Source: Pseudoalteromonas piscicida
GTDB lineage: Bacteria; Pseudomonadota; Gammaproteobacteria; Enterobacterales; Alteromonadaceae
NCBI RefSeq assembly: GCF_002208135.1
Contig: NZ_CP021646.1
Location: 355,001-415,000, forward strand
Length of the DNA: 60,000 nucleotides
Direction of reading: 5' to 3'
Under the pieces are notes generated by a model. That model was not told the origin of the DNA and did not search any database. It saw only the letters and a program-made list of their open reading frames with translations. Shown here piece by piece: positions 37,649 to 48,076 of this stretch. The position numbers were made by a program, and so were the translations under genes. Numbering within the stretch: the stretch's first letter is position 1; every line of letters starts with the position of its first letter.

Positions 37649-38494
37649 TTAATTAAATAACGATTTAATATCTTGCTCGTTAAAAACGTAGTTTTTCAAG
37701 CAGTAATGACAGCTAATATTGACTTCGCCGTGTTTTTGCAAGTCTTCCATCAAGGCTTCTAGTCCGACATTTGCCAGCGCGTTCTCGGTTTTTTCACGGC
37801 TACATCCACATACAAACGAGATAGCTTGTGGTTCAAAAAGTTGAGGATTGTCTTCGTGATACAGTCTTGTTAATACGGTATTGGCGTCTAAATCTAGTAG
37901 CTCTTCATCTTTAATCGTGTCGCTTAGTGCTTCAAGATGTTGGAAATCGGCAACAGACTTTTCTTTATTGACGGGCAGTACTTGTAAAAACAGACCTGCC
38001 GCTTTCACTTTATCGCCGACTAGGCTTGTTGCGAACCATAAACGGGTTTTCAATTGCTCAGATTGTTCGAAGTATTCTTCTAAACATTCGGCAAGTGATG
38101 CTTTAGAAAGCGGAACTATGCCTTGATAGCGTTCGCCTTTTGTCGGTGTAATGGTGATAACCATATACCCTTTGCCCATTAGCTCAGGTACCGATGATCC
38201 TGAAACCTCAGATTGCAGCCTTGCCACGCCGCGCATCTGTTGTTTGTGATTACCATTGATCACCGCATATTTCACTGGACCATCACCTTGAAGCTGAACC
38301 GCAATGTCACCTTCAAATTTTAACGTAGCGGTAAGCAAACTTGTTGCAACCAATAACTCGCCTAATAGCTGTTGCACAGGCTCTGGGTAGTTGTGACCGC
38401 TAATGATGTCAGTAAAAGTCTGTTCTATTTGTACAAGCTCACCACGTACGTCCAGCTTGTCGAAAATATAACGATGAAGTAAATCAGTCTGCAT
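37649..38494 (-). CDS. hslO: Redox-regulated holdase chaperone Hsp33
   Basis: Hsp33 is switched on by oxidation plus unfolding and holds client proteins. The 281-residue product has the N-terminal domain (LHRYIFDKLDVRGELVQIE) and the C-terminal redox zinc site with CGC and CHYC (VCGCSREKTE ... CHYCLKNYVF), all four cysteines present. ATG 38494 with AGGA upstream is preferred to the TTG one codon earlier. It follows hslR in the same direction by 11 bases, as in E. coli. Confidence 0.95.
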   Translation of the reverse strand: MQTDLLHRYIFDKLDVRGELVQIEQTFTDIISGHNYPEPVQQLLGELLVATSLLTATLKFEGDIAVQLQGDGPVKYAVINGNHKQQMRGVARLQSEVSGSSVPELMGKGYMVITITPTKGERYQGIVPLSKASLAECLEEYFEQSEQLKTRLWFATSLVGDKVKAAGLFLQVLPVNKEKSVADFQHLEALSDTIKDEELLDLDANTVLTRLYHEDNPQLFEPQAISFVCGCSREKTENALANVGLEALMEDLQKHGEVNISCHYCLKNYVFNEQDIKSLFN

Positions 38495-38505
38495 CAATGA
38501 AAATC

Positions 38506-38916
38506 CTAGTTTGATTTCAATTTAAGTAATTCACGGCGTTGTTTCTTGTCCGGCTTAGTGGCAGGACGAGGCGCAAACAAGCTATTGTTTTGGCGCGCCA
38601 ACGCGTTTTGCGTTCGTTTTTCAATACTTGCTTCAGACTCTTCATAAAGAGTTTGAGCGATAGGAGCCGCTTGTCGCTTTTCCATGATTTTGAGTATGGT
38701 TACTTCTTTCTCTTCATATCCTTGGGCTAATTTCACTACTGCGCCGACTTCAACCGTTTTACTTGGTTTACAGCGCTGACCGTTGTAATGTACTTTGCCA
38801 CCTTGGACCATATCGCGAGCAAGCGCTCGCGTTTTGTAGAAGCGAGCAGCCCATAACCACTTATCAATACGAACTTTCTGTTCAGATTGGTTGTTTTCCT
38901 GTTGGAGTTTTGTCAC
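38506..38916 (-). CDS. hslR: Heat-shock protein 15 (HslR), S4-domain ribosome rescue factor
   Basis: Hsp15 binds stalled 50S subunits carrying nascent chains. The 136-residue product has an S4 RNA-binding domain (VRIDKWLWAARFYKTRALARDMVQGGKVHYNG) and a basic C-terminal tail (PATKPDKKQRRELLKLK). It begins with GTG 38916 and forms an operon with hslO. The gsp operon is divergent. Confidence 0.93.
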   Translation of the reverse strand: MTKLQQENNQSEQKVRIDKWLWAARFYKTRALARDMVQGGKVHYNGQRCKPSKTVEVGAVVKLAQGYEEKEVTILKIMEKRQAAPIAQTLYEESEASIEKRTQNALARQNNSLFAPRPATKPDKKQRRELLKLKSN

Positions 38917-39132
38917 AATTCGTTAACTATTTGCTAGTGTGAAATTTAACCTAACAAATTTAGCATATTTCGTTATGCAAACAAAGTAGATGAAAGGCAC
39001 TAAACTTGTGAGTTAATCGCACTTTACCTAAAAAATGAACTAATATGTGTGTCTATGTTCCAAGGTTAAGTTTAGATTCAGTTAATTGGCCTACGGTGTA
39101 CCTATTTAATTAAAAGTTTAACAAATGCACGC

Positions 39133-39161
39133 TTGTTGAAAAAATTTCGAGGCGGTACACT
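39133..39161 (+). promoter_or_regulatory. Possible promoter of the gsp operon
   Basis: TTGTTG (39133-39138) and TACACT (39156-39161) are spaced by 17 bases, 31 bases before the gspC start. They are moderate matches to the sigma-70 consensus. The rest of the 276-base divergent region to hslR is AT-rich and shows no other recognisable site. Confidence 0.4.
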
Positions 39162-39192
39162 GGGGCGTTCAAGAGAATAAGAAAAGTATTAT

Positions 39193-40080
39193 ATGGAATT
39201 ACAGTTACAACAGCTTCAGAAGTTTTGGCTTGGTTTGCCTCATGCAAAATTGAGTCGTATCATTGTTGTCCTGTCGGTTGTTTACGTTGCGTTTCTCTTT
39301 TCGCAATTATTTTGGTTGTTATGGCCTGTGCCACAAACACAACCCTTACTCCCAGCATCACAACTGTATAGTCAATCAAGTAGCGGTGGTATTACAAGCC
39401 AAGGAATTGTCTCACAAAACTTGTTTGGTGAGGCCAATGCTAAGCCTGATACCAAGCCGCAACCTGTGGTTTCTGATGCACCGGAAACAACGCTTAACGT
39501 TAGGTTAACTGGTATCGTGGCTGTCAGCCAAGATGATGGTGCAGGCCTTGCTATTATTGAATCTCAGGGGCGTCAAGAGACCTATTCTGTTGACGCGCCA
39601 ATCACAGGCACTCGTGCAAAGCTTGCTCGGGTATTACCTGATCGTGTGATTTTAGATGTTAGTGGGCGTTTTGAAACGCTGATGTTAGATGGTATAGAGT
39701 TTAGTCGCACTGTGGCGATGCCAACAAAGCCAAAGAAAATCGTCAACAACGCAACTTCACCAACCCCACCTCGAAATGAACTTGCAAATCGTCGCCAGGA
39801 ATTAATAAACGAGCCCGGTAAGTTGTTTGATTATATTAAAATTTCACCAGAGCGCCGCAATGGAGAACTAATCGGTTATCGCCTTACACCAGGCAAAGAT
39901 CCTGAGCTATTTAAACAAGTCGGTTTACAAGCGAATGATTTAGCAATCGCGATTAATGGGTTTCAGCTCACGGATATGAAACAGGCTATGTCAGCTATTA
40001 ATGAACTTAGAACGAGCACAGATGCAAACATCACGATCGAGCGAGACGGTCAGGTGATGGATGTGCAGTTTAGCCTGTAA
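39193..40080 (+). CDS. gspC: Type II secretion inner membrane protein GspC
   Basis: GspC links the inner membrane platform to the secretin. The 295-residue protein has one N-terminal membrane helix (about 22-43), the periplasmic homology region (LTGIVAVSQDDGAGLAIIESQG...) and a C-terminal PDZ domain (about 215-295, ending NITIERDGQVMDVQFSL). It is the first gene of a 12-gene T2SS operon that exports folded proteins from the periplasm across the outer membrane. Confidence 0.94.
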   Translation: MELQLQQLQKFWLGLPHAKLSRIIVVLSVVYVAFLFSQLFWLLWPVPQTQPLLPASQLYSQSSSGGITSQGIVSQNLFGEANAKPDTKPQPVVSDAPETTLNVRLTGIVAVSQDDGAGLAIIESQGRQETYSVDAPITGTRAKLARVLPDRVILDVSGRFETLMLDGIEFSRTVAMPTKPKKIVNNATSPTPPRNELANRRQELINEPGKLFDYIKISPERRNGELIGYRLTPGKDPELFKQVGLQANDLAIAINGFQLTDMKQAMSAINELRTSTDANITIERDGQVMDVQFSL

Positions 40081-40107
40081 AGTTACTAATTTTGGAGTTT
40101 TAGAATA

Positions 40108-42174
40108 ATGGGTAAAAAGCTACACCTCACAAAAACCAAAAAAGGGTTAGCTAAGTATGCAACGCTCTTGATTGCTGCTGGTATTTCACTTTCTGTTTCT
40201 GCGGTTGAATATGCCGCGAACTTCAAAGGTACCGATATTAATGAATTCATTAATATCGTTAGTGATAAGCTGAATAAAACTATCATCATAGACCCTAACG
40301 TGCGCGGTAATATCAATGTTCGCAGTTATGAGCTGATGGATGAAAAGCTGTATTATCAGTTCTTTTTAAACGTGCTTGAAGTATATGGTTATTCAGTTAT
40401 TGAAATGGATAGCGGTGTGCTTAAGGTAGTTCGTAGTTCTGATGGTAAAAAGTCGAACGTGCCTTTGGTATCTGGTGAAGAGCTAGGAAATGGTGACGTA
40501 ATGGTAACACGCGTTGTACGGGTGAAGAACGTTAGCGTGCAAGAGCTTGGTCCACTTATTCGTCAATTCAGTGACCAAAAAGATGGTGGTCACGTAACCA
40601 ATCTAAATTCAGCAAACGTGATGATGCTAACCGGCCATGCGTCCTCGGTGAATCGTCTTGTTGATATTATCAAAACGGTTGACCAAGCAGGCGATAAGCG
40701 TGTTGATATCGTTAAGCTGAAGCATGCCACTGCTGAAGATGTTGTTAAAGTCGTTGAAAAGATTTTCCAAGACTCAGGGAAAGGTGGTGTACCAGACTTC
40801 CTTATTCCGAAAATTGTGTCAGATACCCGCACTAACAGCGTCATTGTTAGTGGCGAGTCACAGGCACGTAGCCGCGCGGCTGAACTCATCAAGCGTTTAG
40901 ATGATGAACTACAATCGCAAGGCAATACTCAGGTTTTCTATCTAAATTACGCAAAAGCGGAAGATCTGGTTAAGGTTCTTCAAGGCGTGAGTAAATCGAT
41001 TGAAGAAGAACAAGCCGCAGGTCAGCAAGCAAGAACTCGCAGTAGTAGCAAAAATGAAACCAGTATTGAGGCGCACGAAGACTCAAACTCGCTGGTGATT
41101 ACCGCACAACCAGACACGATGCGATCTTTAACTCAGGTGATTAAAAAGTTAGATATTCGTCGAGCTCAAGTATTGGTTGAAGCAATCGTTGTTGAGGTTT
41201 CTGAAGCCGATGGTATTAACCTTGGCTTACAGTGGATCTCTGAAAAAGGCGGGATGCTGCAGTTTAATGATGGCAACACCGTTCCGATCGGTTCACTAGC
41301 TGTTGCAGCACAACAAGCACGTGATAGAGAGATTAAAGGGACAATCGTTGGAACAGATGATAATGATGTATCTAATACCACGACTACCGAGCGTGGAGAC
41401 TATAGCGGTTTGGCGGGCCTACTGAAAAATATCAATGGTCTGGCGGCTGGTATTGTGAAGAATGACTGGGGTGCAATCATTCAAGCGGTAACCACGGATA
41501 CCAACTCAAATATTCTAGCTACGCCGTCGGTTACGACTATGGATAACGAAGAAGCGTCCATGATCGTCGGTGAAGAAGTGCCAATCGTCACCGGTTCTAC
41601 TGCAAACGACAATAATTCAAACCCTTTCCAAACCGTAGACCGTCAAGAAGTGGGTATCAAATTAAAAGTAACCCCTCAGATTAACGACGGCACTGCGGTT
41701 CAACTGACGATTGAACAAGAAGTATCCAGTGTTAAAGGTGCAACGTCGGTGGATATTCGAGTGGCTAAACGTGCTATCAATACCACAGTTATCGCTGATG
41801 ATGGTGGCATGGTTATCTTAGGTGGTCTGATTGATGAAACCGTTCAAGAAAGTGTTTCTAAAGTACCGCTATTAGGTGACATTCCAATATTAGGTCACCT
41901 ATTTAGATCAACAGGGACTAAAAAGGAAAAACGTAACTTATTAGTATTCATTCGTCCGACTATTGTACGTGATAGCCGCAGTATGAACGACATTAGCCAT
42001 TCAAAATATAACTTTATTCGTGGTGAGCAGTATAAGCAAAGAGAGGATGGCATCGAGTTAATGCCGTTTGAAGACACGCCAATCCTTCCTAAGTGGGATG
42101 ACAAGCTTACTTTGCCACCGACGTATGAAGAGTTCTTGAAAGAGCAAAATAGAAAAGAGCGTGAAAATGATTGA
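40108..42174 (+). CDS. gspD: Type II secretion outer membrane secretin GspD
   Basis: GspD forms the outer membrane channel. The 688-residue protein has a signal peptide (cleaved near [11 protein letters not shown]), an N0 domain with three N1-N3 repeats (for example [22 protein letters not shown]) and the secretin domain ([46 protein letters not shown]). The C-terminal end carries an S-domain-like tail, where a pilotin would bind. No pilotin gene is seen nearby. Its end overlaps gspE by 8 bases. Confidence 0.96.
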   Translation: MGKKLHLTKTKKGLAKYATLLIAAGISLSVSAVEYAANFKGTDINEFINIVSDKLNKTIIIDPNVRGNINVRSYELMDEKLYYQFFLNVLEVYGYSVIEMDSGVLKVVRSSDGKKSNVPLVSGEELGNGDVMVTRVVRVKNVSVQELGPLIRQFSDQKDGGHVTNLNSANVMMLTGHASSVNRLVDIIKTVDQAGDKRVDIVKLKHATAEDVVKVVEKIFQDSGKGGVPDFLIPKIVSDTRTNSVIVSGESQARSRAAELIKRLDDELQSQGNTQVFYLNYAKAEDLVKVLQGVSKSIEEEQAAGQQARTRSSSKNETSIEAHEDSNSLVITAQPDTMRSLTQVIKKLDIRRAQVLVEAIVVEVSEADGINLGLQWISEKGGMLQFNDGNTVPIGSLAVAAQQARDREIKGTIVGTDDNDVSNTTTTERGDYSGLAGLLKNINGLAAGIVKNDWGAIIQAVTTDTNSNILATPSVTTMDNEEASMIVGEEVPIVTGSTANDNNSNPFQTVDRQEVGIKLKVTPQINDGTAVQLTIEQEVSSVKGATSVDIRVAKRAINTTVIADDGGMVILGGLIDETVQESVSKVPLLGDIPILGHLFRSTGTKKEKRNLLVFIRPTIVRDSRSMNDISHSKYNFIRGEQYKQREDGIELMPFEDTPILPKWDDKLTLPPTYEEFLKEQNRKEREND

Positions 42175-43753
42175 TGAAAAAGTCACGCCAGATTTAGGAG
42201 CAGAGGCTGAAGAGTTGGCCGCTCAGCTGCAAAGTGCTGAGCCAATGATCGAAGAAGTGGCTGAAATGCCACACGTACCTGCTATTACATTGCGTTTGCC
42301 ATTTTCGTTTGCACGTCGAAAAGGGGTGTTACTCAGTCCAGATGGCGATCAGGCTAAGCTCTTTCATAAAGGCACGCTTGATCTTGAAACGCTGATGGAA
42401 GTACGCCGCGTTGCAGGTAAAACATTACATCTTGAGGCGCTAGATGAAGACCGCTTTGAGCATATGCTTGAAGCGTCTTATCAAAGAGACAGCTCTGAAA
42501 CACAACAGATGATGGAAGATATCGGCAACGAGATGGATTTGTTCTCGCTTGCTGAAGAATTGCCACAAACCGAAGACCTGCTAGCTGCGGATGATGATGC
42601 GCCTATCATCAAGCTCATTAACGCCATGTTAAGTGAAGCGATAAAAGAAGGTGCATCGGATATCCATATCGAAACTTTTGAGCAAGAACTGGTTATTCGC
42701 TTTAGGGTTGATGGTGTACTGAAAGAAGTATTGAAGCCAAACCGTAAGTTGTCTTCATTATTAGTGTCTCGTATCAAAGTAATGGCTAAACTCGACATCG
42801 CAGAAAAACGTGTACCGCAAGATGGCCGTATCAGTTTGCGGATCGCAGGACGAGCCGTGGATGTGCGTGTATCAACGATGCCATCAAGCTTTGGTGAGAG
42901 AGTGGTGCTACGTCTACTAGACAAAAATAACGCGAGATTAAACCTTGAAGATTTGGGCATGACTCAAGCAAACCGCGATGCGTTTGCAGAGCTCATTGCT
43001 AAGCCTCACGGTATCATATTGGTTACCGGTCCAACAGGTTCGGGCAAGAGTACAACCTTGTATGCGGGCATGACACAAATCAACTCTAAGGACCGCAATA
43101 TCTTAACGGTTGAAGATCCGATTGAATATGAGATCCCGGGCATTGGTCAAACGCAAGTAAATCCAAAAGTGGATATGACATTCGCTCGAGGCTTACGTGC
43201 AATTCTACGTCAAGATCCTGATGTGGTGATGGTAGGTGAAATCCGAGATTTGGAGACCGCGCAAATTGGTGTCCAAGCGTCTTTGACTGGCCACTTGGTA
43301 TTATCCACACTGCACACTAACACCGCAGCAGGTGCTATCACTCGTATGGAAGATATGGGGGTTGAGCCATTCCTTTTAAGTTCATCTCTACTTGGTGTAC
43401 TTTCACAACGACTGGTAAGAACGCTTTGTCCTAAATGCAAAGAAGCGCATGTAGCTGATGAGAGAGAGTGTGAGCTGCTGGGGGTTGCCAAAGACAGTGG
43501 CACGCAAATCTTCCGCGCGGTTGGGTGTGAAGAATGTAATTTTAATGGCTATAAAGGCCGTACAGGTATTCATGAGCTTCTCATTGTTGATGAGCCTATC
43601 CGTGAACTTATTCATAATGGTAAGGGTGAGCAAGCGGTAGAGAAATATATTCGTAAGCGTACGCCAAGCATCCGACAAGATGGCTGTTCGCGAGTACTTG
43701 CTGGTCAAACAACCTTAGAAGAAGTAATGCGTGTAACGCGTGAGGAAGGCTAA
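42167..43753 (+). CDS. gspE: Type II secretion ATPase GspE
   Basis: GspE powers pseudopilus assembly from the cytoplasm. The 528-residue protein has an N-terminal GspE/PilB domain, the Walker A motif [11 protein letters not shown] with K294, the Asp box, Walker B ([16 protein letters not shown]), a His box, and the CPKC...CEEC zinc module. ATG 42167 has AAGAG at good distance; the GTG at 42161 is too close to it. The stop overlaps gspF by one base (TAATG). Confidence 0.95.
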   Translation: MIDEKVTPDLGAEAEELAAQLQSAEPMIEEVAEMPHVPAITLRLPFSFARRKGVLLSPDGDQAKLFHKGTLDLETLMEVRRVAGKTLHLEALDEDRFEHMLEASYQRDSSETQQMMEDIGNEMDLFSLAEELPQTEDLLAADDDAPIIKLINAMLSEAIKEGASDIHIETFEQELVIRFRVDGVLKEVLKPNRKLSSLLVSRIKVMAKLDIAEKRVPQDGRISLRIAGRAVDVRVSTMPSSFGERVVLRLLDKNNARLNLEDLGMTQANRDAFAELIAKPHGIILVTGPTGSGKSTTLYAGMTQINSKDRNILTVEDPIEYEIPGIGQTQVNPKVDMTFARGLRAILRQDPDVVMVGEIRDLETAQIGVQASLTGHLVLSTLHTNTAAGAITRMEDMGVEPFLLSSSLLGVLSQRLVRTLCPKCKEAHVADERECELLGVAKDSGTQIFRAVGCEECNFNGYKGRTGIHELLIVDEPIRELIHNGKGEQAVEKYIRKRTPSIRQDGCSRVLAGQTTLEEVMRVTREEG

Positions 43754-44979
43754 TGGCAGCGTTTGAATACCGCGCCTTAGATGGTAAAGGCAAAGAGAAG
43801 AAAGGAATTTTAGAGGCGGATACGGCGAAGCAAGTTAGGCAAATGCTGAGAGAAAAAGCCATGATGCCACTTGAGGTTTTGCCTGCTGCTGAGAAAGATA
43901 AAAACCAAAGTAGTGGTGGTTTTACGCTTTTTAAAGGCTACCGTCCCTCGGTATCAGACCTTGCCTTGATCACGCGCCAGTTGGCGACCTTGATCCAATC
44001 TTCTTTACCTGTTGAAGCTGCGGTGATGGCTGTAGCTGAGCAATGTGAAAAGCCAAGATTAAAGCGTATGCTGATGGCGGTAAGATCAAAAGTCGTTGAA
44101 GGTTACACACTGGCAGATGGTATGTCGGAGTTTCCTCACGTATTTGATCACTTGTACCGCTCAATGGTTGCTGCTGGAGAAAAGTCAGGGCACTTAGATG
44201 AAGTACTAAATCGCTTGGCCGATTACACTGAGCAGCGTCAACATATGCGTAGCCAAATTACGCAAGCGATGGTGTATCCCATTATTTTGGTCATCTTTGC
44301 TATCGCGATTGTTTCCATTCTATTGGGGACGGTAGTACCAAAGATCTTGAAGACCTTTGAGAAATCCAAGCAAGCACTGCCTTGGACAACTGAGTGGGTT
44401 ATGGCTGCCAGTAATTTTGTACAAAACTACTGGATGATTACGTTGGCAGTGGTTGTCATTGGCACCTACGCGATTAAAAAAGCATTACAAAAACCTAAGG
44501 TCCGCTTTTGGTACGATAGCAAGCTGCTGAGTTTACCGGGTCTTGGAAAGGTAACTCGCAGTGTGAATACTGCACGATTTGCGCGTACCTTAAGTATTCT
44601 CTCATCGAGTTCTGTTCCGCTACTTGAGGGTATGAAAATATCAGGCCAAGTACTTGAGAACGAAAAAATCAAAGCCTCCGTTGCAGAAGCGGCGACTCGG
44701 GTGAGTGAAGGTGCAAGCCTTAGAGCGTCGTTGCAACAGACCAAAATGTTCCCACCTATGATGCTGCACATGATTGCCAGCGGTGAAAAGTCGGGTGAAT
44801 TAGAACAGATGCTTGAGCGTGCAGCGAATAACCAAGAAAGAGAATTTGAAAGTATGGTAAATGTCTCGCTGAAGTTGCTAGAACCTGCGATGATAGCGAC
44901 GATGGCAATTATTGTACTGTTTATAGTTATGGCGATTCTTCAGCCCATTATGGCGATGAACAAAGCCGTAGGATTGTAG
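43753..44979 (+). CDS. gspF: Type II secretion inner membrane platform protein GspF
   Basis: GspF is the polytopic platform protein that works with GspE. The 408-residue protein has two repeats of the T2SSF domain (LALITRQLATLIQSSLPVEAAV and ARFARTLSILSSSSVPLLEGM) with three membrane helices (about 173-193, 217-236, 373-395). MIASGEKSGELEQMLERAA is a family phrase. It is coupled to gspE. Confidence 0.95.
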   Translation: MAAFEYRALDGKGKEKKGILEADTAKQVRQMLREKAMMPLEVLPAAEKDKNQSSGGFTLFKGYRPSVSDLALITRQLATLIQSSLPVEAAVMAVAEQCEKPRLKRMLMAVRSKVVEGYTLADGMSEFPHVFDHLYRSMVAAGEKSGHLDEVLNRLADYTEQRQHMRSQITQAMVYPIILVIFAIAIVSILLGTVVPKILKTFEKSKQALPWTTEWVMAASNFVQNYWMITLAVVVIGTYAIKKALQKPKVRFWYDSKLLSLPGLGKVTRSVNTARFARTLSILSSSSVPLLEGMKISGQVLENEKIKASVAEAATRVSEGASLRASLQQTKMFPPMMLHMIASGEKSGELEQMLERAANNQEREFESMVNVSLKLLEPAMIATMAIIVLFIVMAILQPIMAMNKAVGL

Positions 44980-45043
44980 TCAAAAAGGAAAGGCCATCGC
45001 ATGTTTTTGCATGGTCATCAATAACAGCATTGAGGTAAACATT

Positions 45044-45469
45044 GTGAAAAAACAATCAGGTTTCTCACTACTAGAAGTGATGGTGGTACTTGTTATCATC
45101 GGTATGATCTTATCTATCGTTGCACCTAACGTGATGGGTCAACAAGAAGAAGCTGCAAAAGAAAAGGCACGTCTAGATATTCGTCAAATTGAAGACGCAA
45201 TGAAGATGTACAAGTTAAAAAACAAACGTTACCCAACCACAGAGCAAGGCTTGGAAGCGTTGGTAACGCAAACCAATATTGACCCGGTACCAAAACGTTT
45301 CCCTGAAGGTGGCTTTATTTCTAAGCTTCCAGAAGATCCATGGGGCAATCCTTACCAATTAGTCAGCCCAGGCGAAATGAGCCAAATCGATATCTTTTCA
45401 ATGGGTCCGGATGGCGAAGTTGGAACTGATGATGATATCGGTAACTGGGATACGGAAGACGAACGTTAA
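45044..45469 (+). CDS. gspG: Type II secretion major pseudopilin GspG
   Basis: GspG is the main subunit of the T2SS pseudopilus. The 141-residue precursor has the prepilin signal MKKQSG/FSLLEVMVVLVII, cut after glycine by the prepilin peptidase, and the family core QIEDAMKMYKLKNKRYPTTEQGLEAL with calcium-binding C-terminal loop (DDDIGNW). GTG 45044 behind TGAGG is preferred to the longer ORF from 45011. Confidence 0.95.
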   Translation: MKKQSGFSLLEVMVVLVIIGMILSIVAPNVMGQQEEAAKEKARLDIRQIEDAMKMYKLKNKRYPTTEQGLEALVTQTNIDPVPKRFPEGGFISKLPEDPWGNPYQLVSPGEMSQIDIFSMGPDGEVGTDDDIGNWDTEDER

Positions 45470-45472
45470 TCT

Positions 45473-46066
45473 ATGTTAGCACCTCTGCATAAACCGGCAT
45501 TAGCTAAGGTAAAGGGCTTCAGTTTACTTGAAGTCCTTATTGTCTTGGTGATCATTGCTTTTTCAGTAAACCTCATTACTTACACCGTCAGTGACAGTGA
45601 TGAGGAAGAGCTGGAAACCATGGCTATGCGTGTGCAGGGGACGATTAATCTTGCATCAGAATTTGCAGTACTAAATCAGGTTGAACTTGGTTTTCACTTA
45701 GATAAAGGTGTGATTGAGTTTTTGGTTTTTGACGGTGAGAAGTGGCGAACTTTCGAAGCGGACGATATCTACAAACCAATTGAACTGCCAGAGCAGTACA
45801 AAGTGGAATTGATCTTAGAAGATCTGCCGTGGTCTCAAGATAACTTACTGGAGCAAGCAAATTGGCGAGAGTTGATGAGTGGCGGTGACGACGACAATTT
45901 ACTTGAACTTAAAAAGCTCAAGATCCCGCAAGTACTTATTTTATCTTCCGGTGAAGTCAGCGCATTTAGATTAAGTGTGGAAAATAAAGAGCTGCAGGAG
46001 CCAATATTTTTTGTCGAAGGCGAATTTATGGCGCCGGTGGGGCTGAAGCGGGAACCTGAAGAATGA
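45473..46066 (+). CDS. gspH: Type II secretion minor pseudopilin GspH
   Basis: GspH is a minor pseudopilin. The 197-residue precursor has the prepilin signal KG/FSLLEVLIVLVIIAF after a 14-residue basic leader, followed by a mostly beta C-terminal domain. The start is 3 bases after the gspG stop and the end overlaps gspI by four bases. The gspG-H-I-J-K order is the standard one. Confidence 0.9.
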   Translation: MLAPLHKPALAKVKGFSLLEVLIVLVIIAFSVNLITYTVSDSDEEELETMAMRVQGTINLASEFAVLNQVELGFHLDKGVIEFLVFDGEKWRTFEADDIYKPIELPEQYKVELILEDLPWSQDNLLEQANWRELMSGGDDDNLLELKKLKIPQVLILSSGEVSAFRLSVENKELQEPIFFVEGEFMAPVGLKREPEE

Positions 46067-46440
46067 GCGCTAAAAAAAGCTTAGGCTTTACCTTACTTGA
46101 AGTCATGGTTGCGCTAAGTATTTGTGCTGTCGCTGGTATTGCTGCAATGCAAGCAACAAGCGAACATATAAATCATATCAGCTCGCTTGAAGAGCAGACC
46201 TATGCGTCGTGGGTGGCAGAAAATCGCTTGGTATTTTTGCGCGCGCAAGGCGATGACTGGCATGGGAAGAATGGTAACAAAGGCGAAGAGGAAATGGCCG
46301 GGGTCACTTGGTATTGGCAACAGCATATCCAACAAACGGCAGATCCTAGCTTTGTAAAGCTCACCGTGCACGTTTTCCGCGAGCCTGAACTCAAAAACTC
46401 AGTGTATGACATCACCACTTTTATGTACCGGAGTAAGTAG
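46063..46440 (+). CDS. gspI: Type II secretion minor pseudopilin GspI
   Basis: GspI is part of the pseudopilus tip with GspJ and GspK. The 125-residue precursor has the prepilin signal LG/FTLLEVMVALSICAVAG, then ASWVAENRLVFLRAQ, which is the family block. It overlaps gspH by four bases (ATGA) and its TAG overlaps the gspJ GTG by one base. Confidence 0.92.
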   Translation: MSAKKSLGFTLLEVMVALSICAVAGIAAMQATSEHINHISSLEEQTYASWVAENRLVFLRAQGDDWHGKNGNKGEEEMAGVTWYWQQHIQQTADPSFVKLTVHVFREPELKNSVYDITTFMYRSK

Positions 46441-47078
46441 TGACAGTGCATACACCACAGCGTGGTTTCACGCTAATAGAAGTATTGTTAGCACTGGCTA
46501 TTTTAGCGGTAGTGGTGACAGCGACTCATCAAATTTTAGATTCAACGTTGAAGGCCCAAGCGGCTTCAGCGGAAAAAATTGCCGAAATTGAAGGTCTACA
46601 AACGACTTTCCGCTTGATGGATCAGGATTTTAATCAGATCACTAAGCGAGAAGTCAGAAATGAAGCAGGGGATTTTAGCCCAACTTATATCATCCATGGC
46701 CGTTATGAGCTTGAGAGCCAATATGATGGTATCGCTTTTGTTCGTGATGGTTGGACTAACCCTATTAGTTTATTGCCACGTTCTGAACTGCAGGCCGTGG
46801 GCTATCGGGTTATCGATGACAAGCTTGAGCGTATTTATCGAGTATATGTTGACCAGCTTGATGGAACAGAGCCCCGCGCGCAGGTCATCTTGGAAGATGT
46901 AGAAGAGTTAAAGTTTGAATTTTTGGATGACAAACTAAAATGGCAAGCTGATTGGAAGTCTAAATCGTTACCTAAAGCGGTTAAAGTGACGTTGCAAAGA
47001 AAAGACTCGGATCCAATAAGCCGTTTATTTTTAACGCCAGGCAGTGGTGTCGCTGATGATAAGGGGCAACAGCCATGA
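46440..47078 (+). CDS. gspJ: Type II secretion minor pseudopilin GspJ
   Basis: GspJ forms the tip complex. The 212-residue precursor has the prepilin signal RG/FTLIEVLLALAILAVV and the family phrase LQTTFRLMDQDFNQIT..R. Translation starts at GTG 46440 coupled to gspI. The end overlaps gspK by four bases. Confidence 0.92.
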   Translation: MTVHTPQRGFTLIEVLLALAILAVVVTATHQILDSTLKAQAASAEKIAEIEGLQTTFRLMDQDFNQITKREVRNEAGDFSPTYIIHGRYELESQYDGIAFVRDGWTNPISLLPRSELQAVGYRVIDDKLERIYRVYVDQLDGTEPRAQVILEDVEELKFEFLDDKLKWQADWKSKSLPKAVKVTLQRKDSDPISRLFLTPGSGVADDKGQQP

Positions 47079-48076
47079 AGCAGCAAGGTGCAGCACTTGT
47101 CATCGTACTTTTCATCGTTGCATTGGCAGCGACAATTGCCGCTGAAATGGCGAGTAGTTTAATGGTGCAGGTACAAAAGGCCTCGAATATTCAAACTCAG
47201 CAGCAAGCCAAATGGTATAGCTATGGTGCTGAGGAGTTAGTGAAAAGAGCGTTGATCCAAGCGAAGAAAGATGACCCTGATACCGTAAATCTAGACCAGC
47301 CTTGGGCGCGTGAAGAAGTGCCTTACCCTGTTGACCATGGTACGTTGAGCGGTAAAGTGACAGACTTACAGGCATGCCTAAACCTGAATGCCTTGAGAGC
47401 AAAGTCACAAACAAATGGAAATAACCAAGGTGGTCAGCAGATTGGTGGAAAGAATACAAACCCAGCCCATGCTGCGTTATTGGAACTTTTGAAGAATATT
47501 GAGGATTTGCCGAGTAACGAAAGCGAGGAGGCCCTTGCTGATAGTGTATACGATTGGCTTGATGAAGATAGCATTACTTACCGCTCTGGGGCAGAAGAAG
47601 ACGAGTATATGTCTAATCAGACGCCTTACTTAACGGCTAATAATTTGATGGCGTCTGTTAGTGAGCTACGCGTGATTAAGGGCTTTAACCCGCTAGTGAT
47701 GGAAAAGATTAAGCCTTATGTTTGCGTGATCCCAGGAAGTGAGGAGCTCGCGGTAAACGTCAATACGATATTGCCAGAGCAAGCGCTTTTACTCAGTGCA
47801 CTTATACCTGGATTATCGAAATCAGGCGCTGAAGCTATTATTTCTGCGAGACCAAAAAAAGGTTTTACAGATATCAATGAATTTTACACGGAAGTCGCGA
47901 ATCAAGGGGTCAAAAACCCTAACAAGACTTCCAAAATTTTTACGATTAACAGCAATTATTTTCAGTTGCGAGCAACAGCTGTGTTTGATGAGCGACGCTT
48001 TTCTCTCACATCAATTATAGAAACAAAAGATGGTAAAGCGTACGTGCTTGCTCGTAAATTTGGAGGCGTAGAGTGA
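47075..48076 (+). CDS. gspK: Type II secretion minor pseudopilin GspK
   Basis: GspK caps the pseudopilus. The 333-residue precursor starts MKQQG/AALVIVLFIVALAATIAAEM, a prepilin signal lacking the +5 glutamate, as is typical for GspK. The large alpha domain includes LQACLNLNALR and the helix-hairpin-helix-like AVNVNTILPEQALLLSALIPGLSKSGAEAI. It overlaps both neighbours by four bases. Confidence 0.93.
   Translation: MKQQGAALVIVLFIVALAATIAAEMASSLMVQVQKASNIQTQQQAKWYSYGAEELVKRALIQAKKDDPDTVNLDQPWAREEVPYPVDHGTLSGKVTDLQACLNLNALRAKSQTNGNNQGGQQIGGKNTNPAHAALLELLKNIEDLPSNESEEALADSVYDWLDEDSITYRSGAEEDEYMSNQTPYLTANNLMASVSELRVIKGFNPLVMEKIKPYVCVIPGSEELAVNVNTILPEQALLLSALIPGLSKSGAEAIISARPKKGFTDINEFYTEVANQGVKNPNKTSKIFTINSNYFQLRATAVFDERRFSLTSIIETKDGKAYVLARKFGGVE

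Noticed and set aside
45011..45043. Longer gspG start (MVINNSIEVNI extension)
   Set aside because: The prepilin leader is normally very short, and GTG 45044 has a good TGAGG site.
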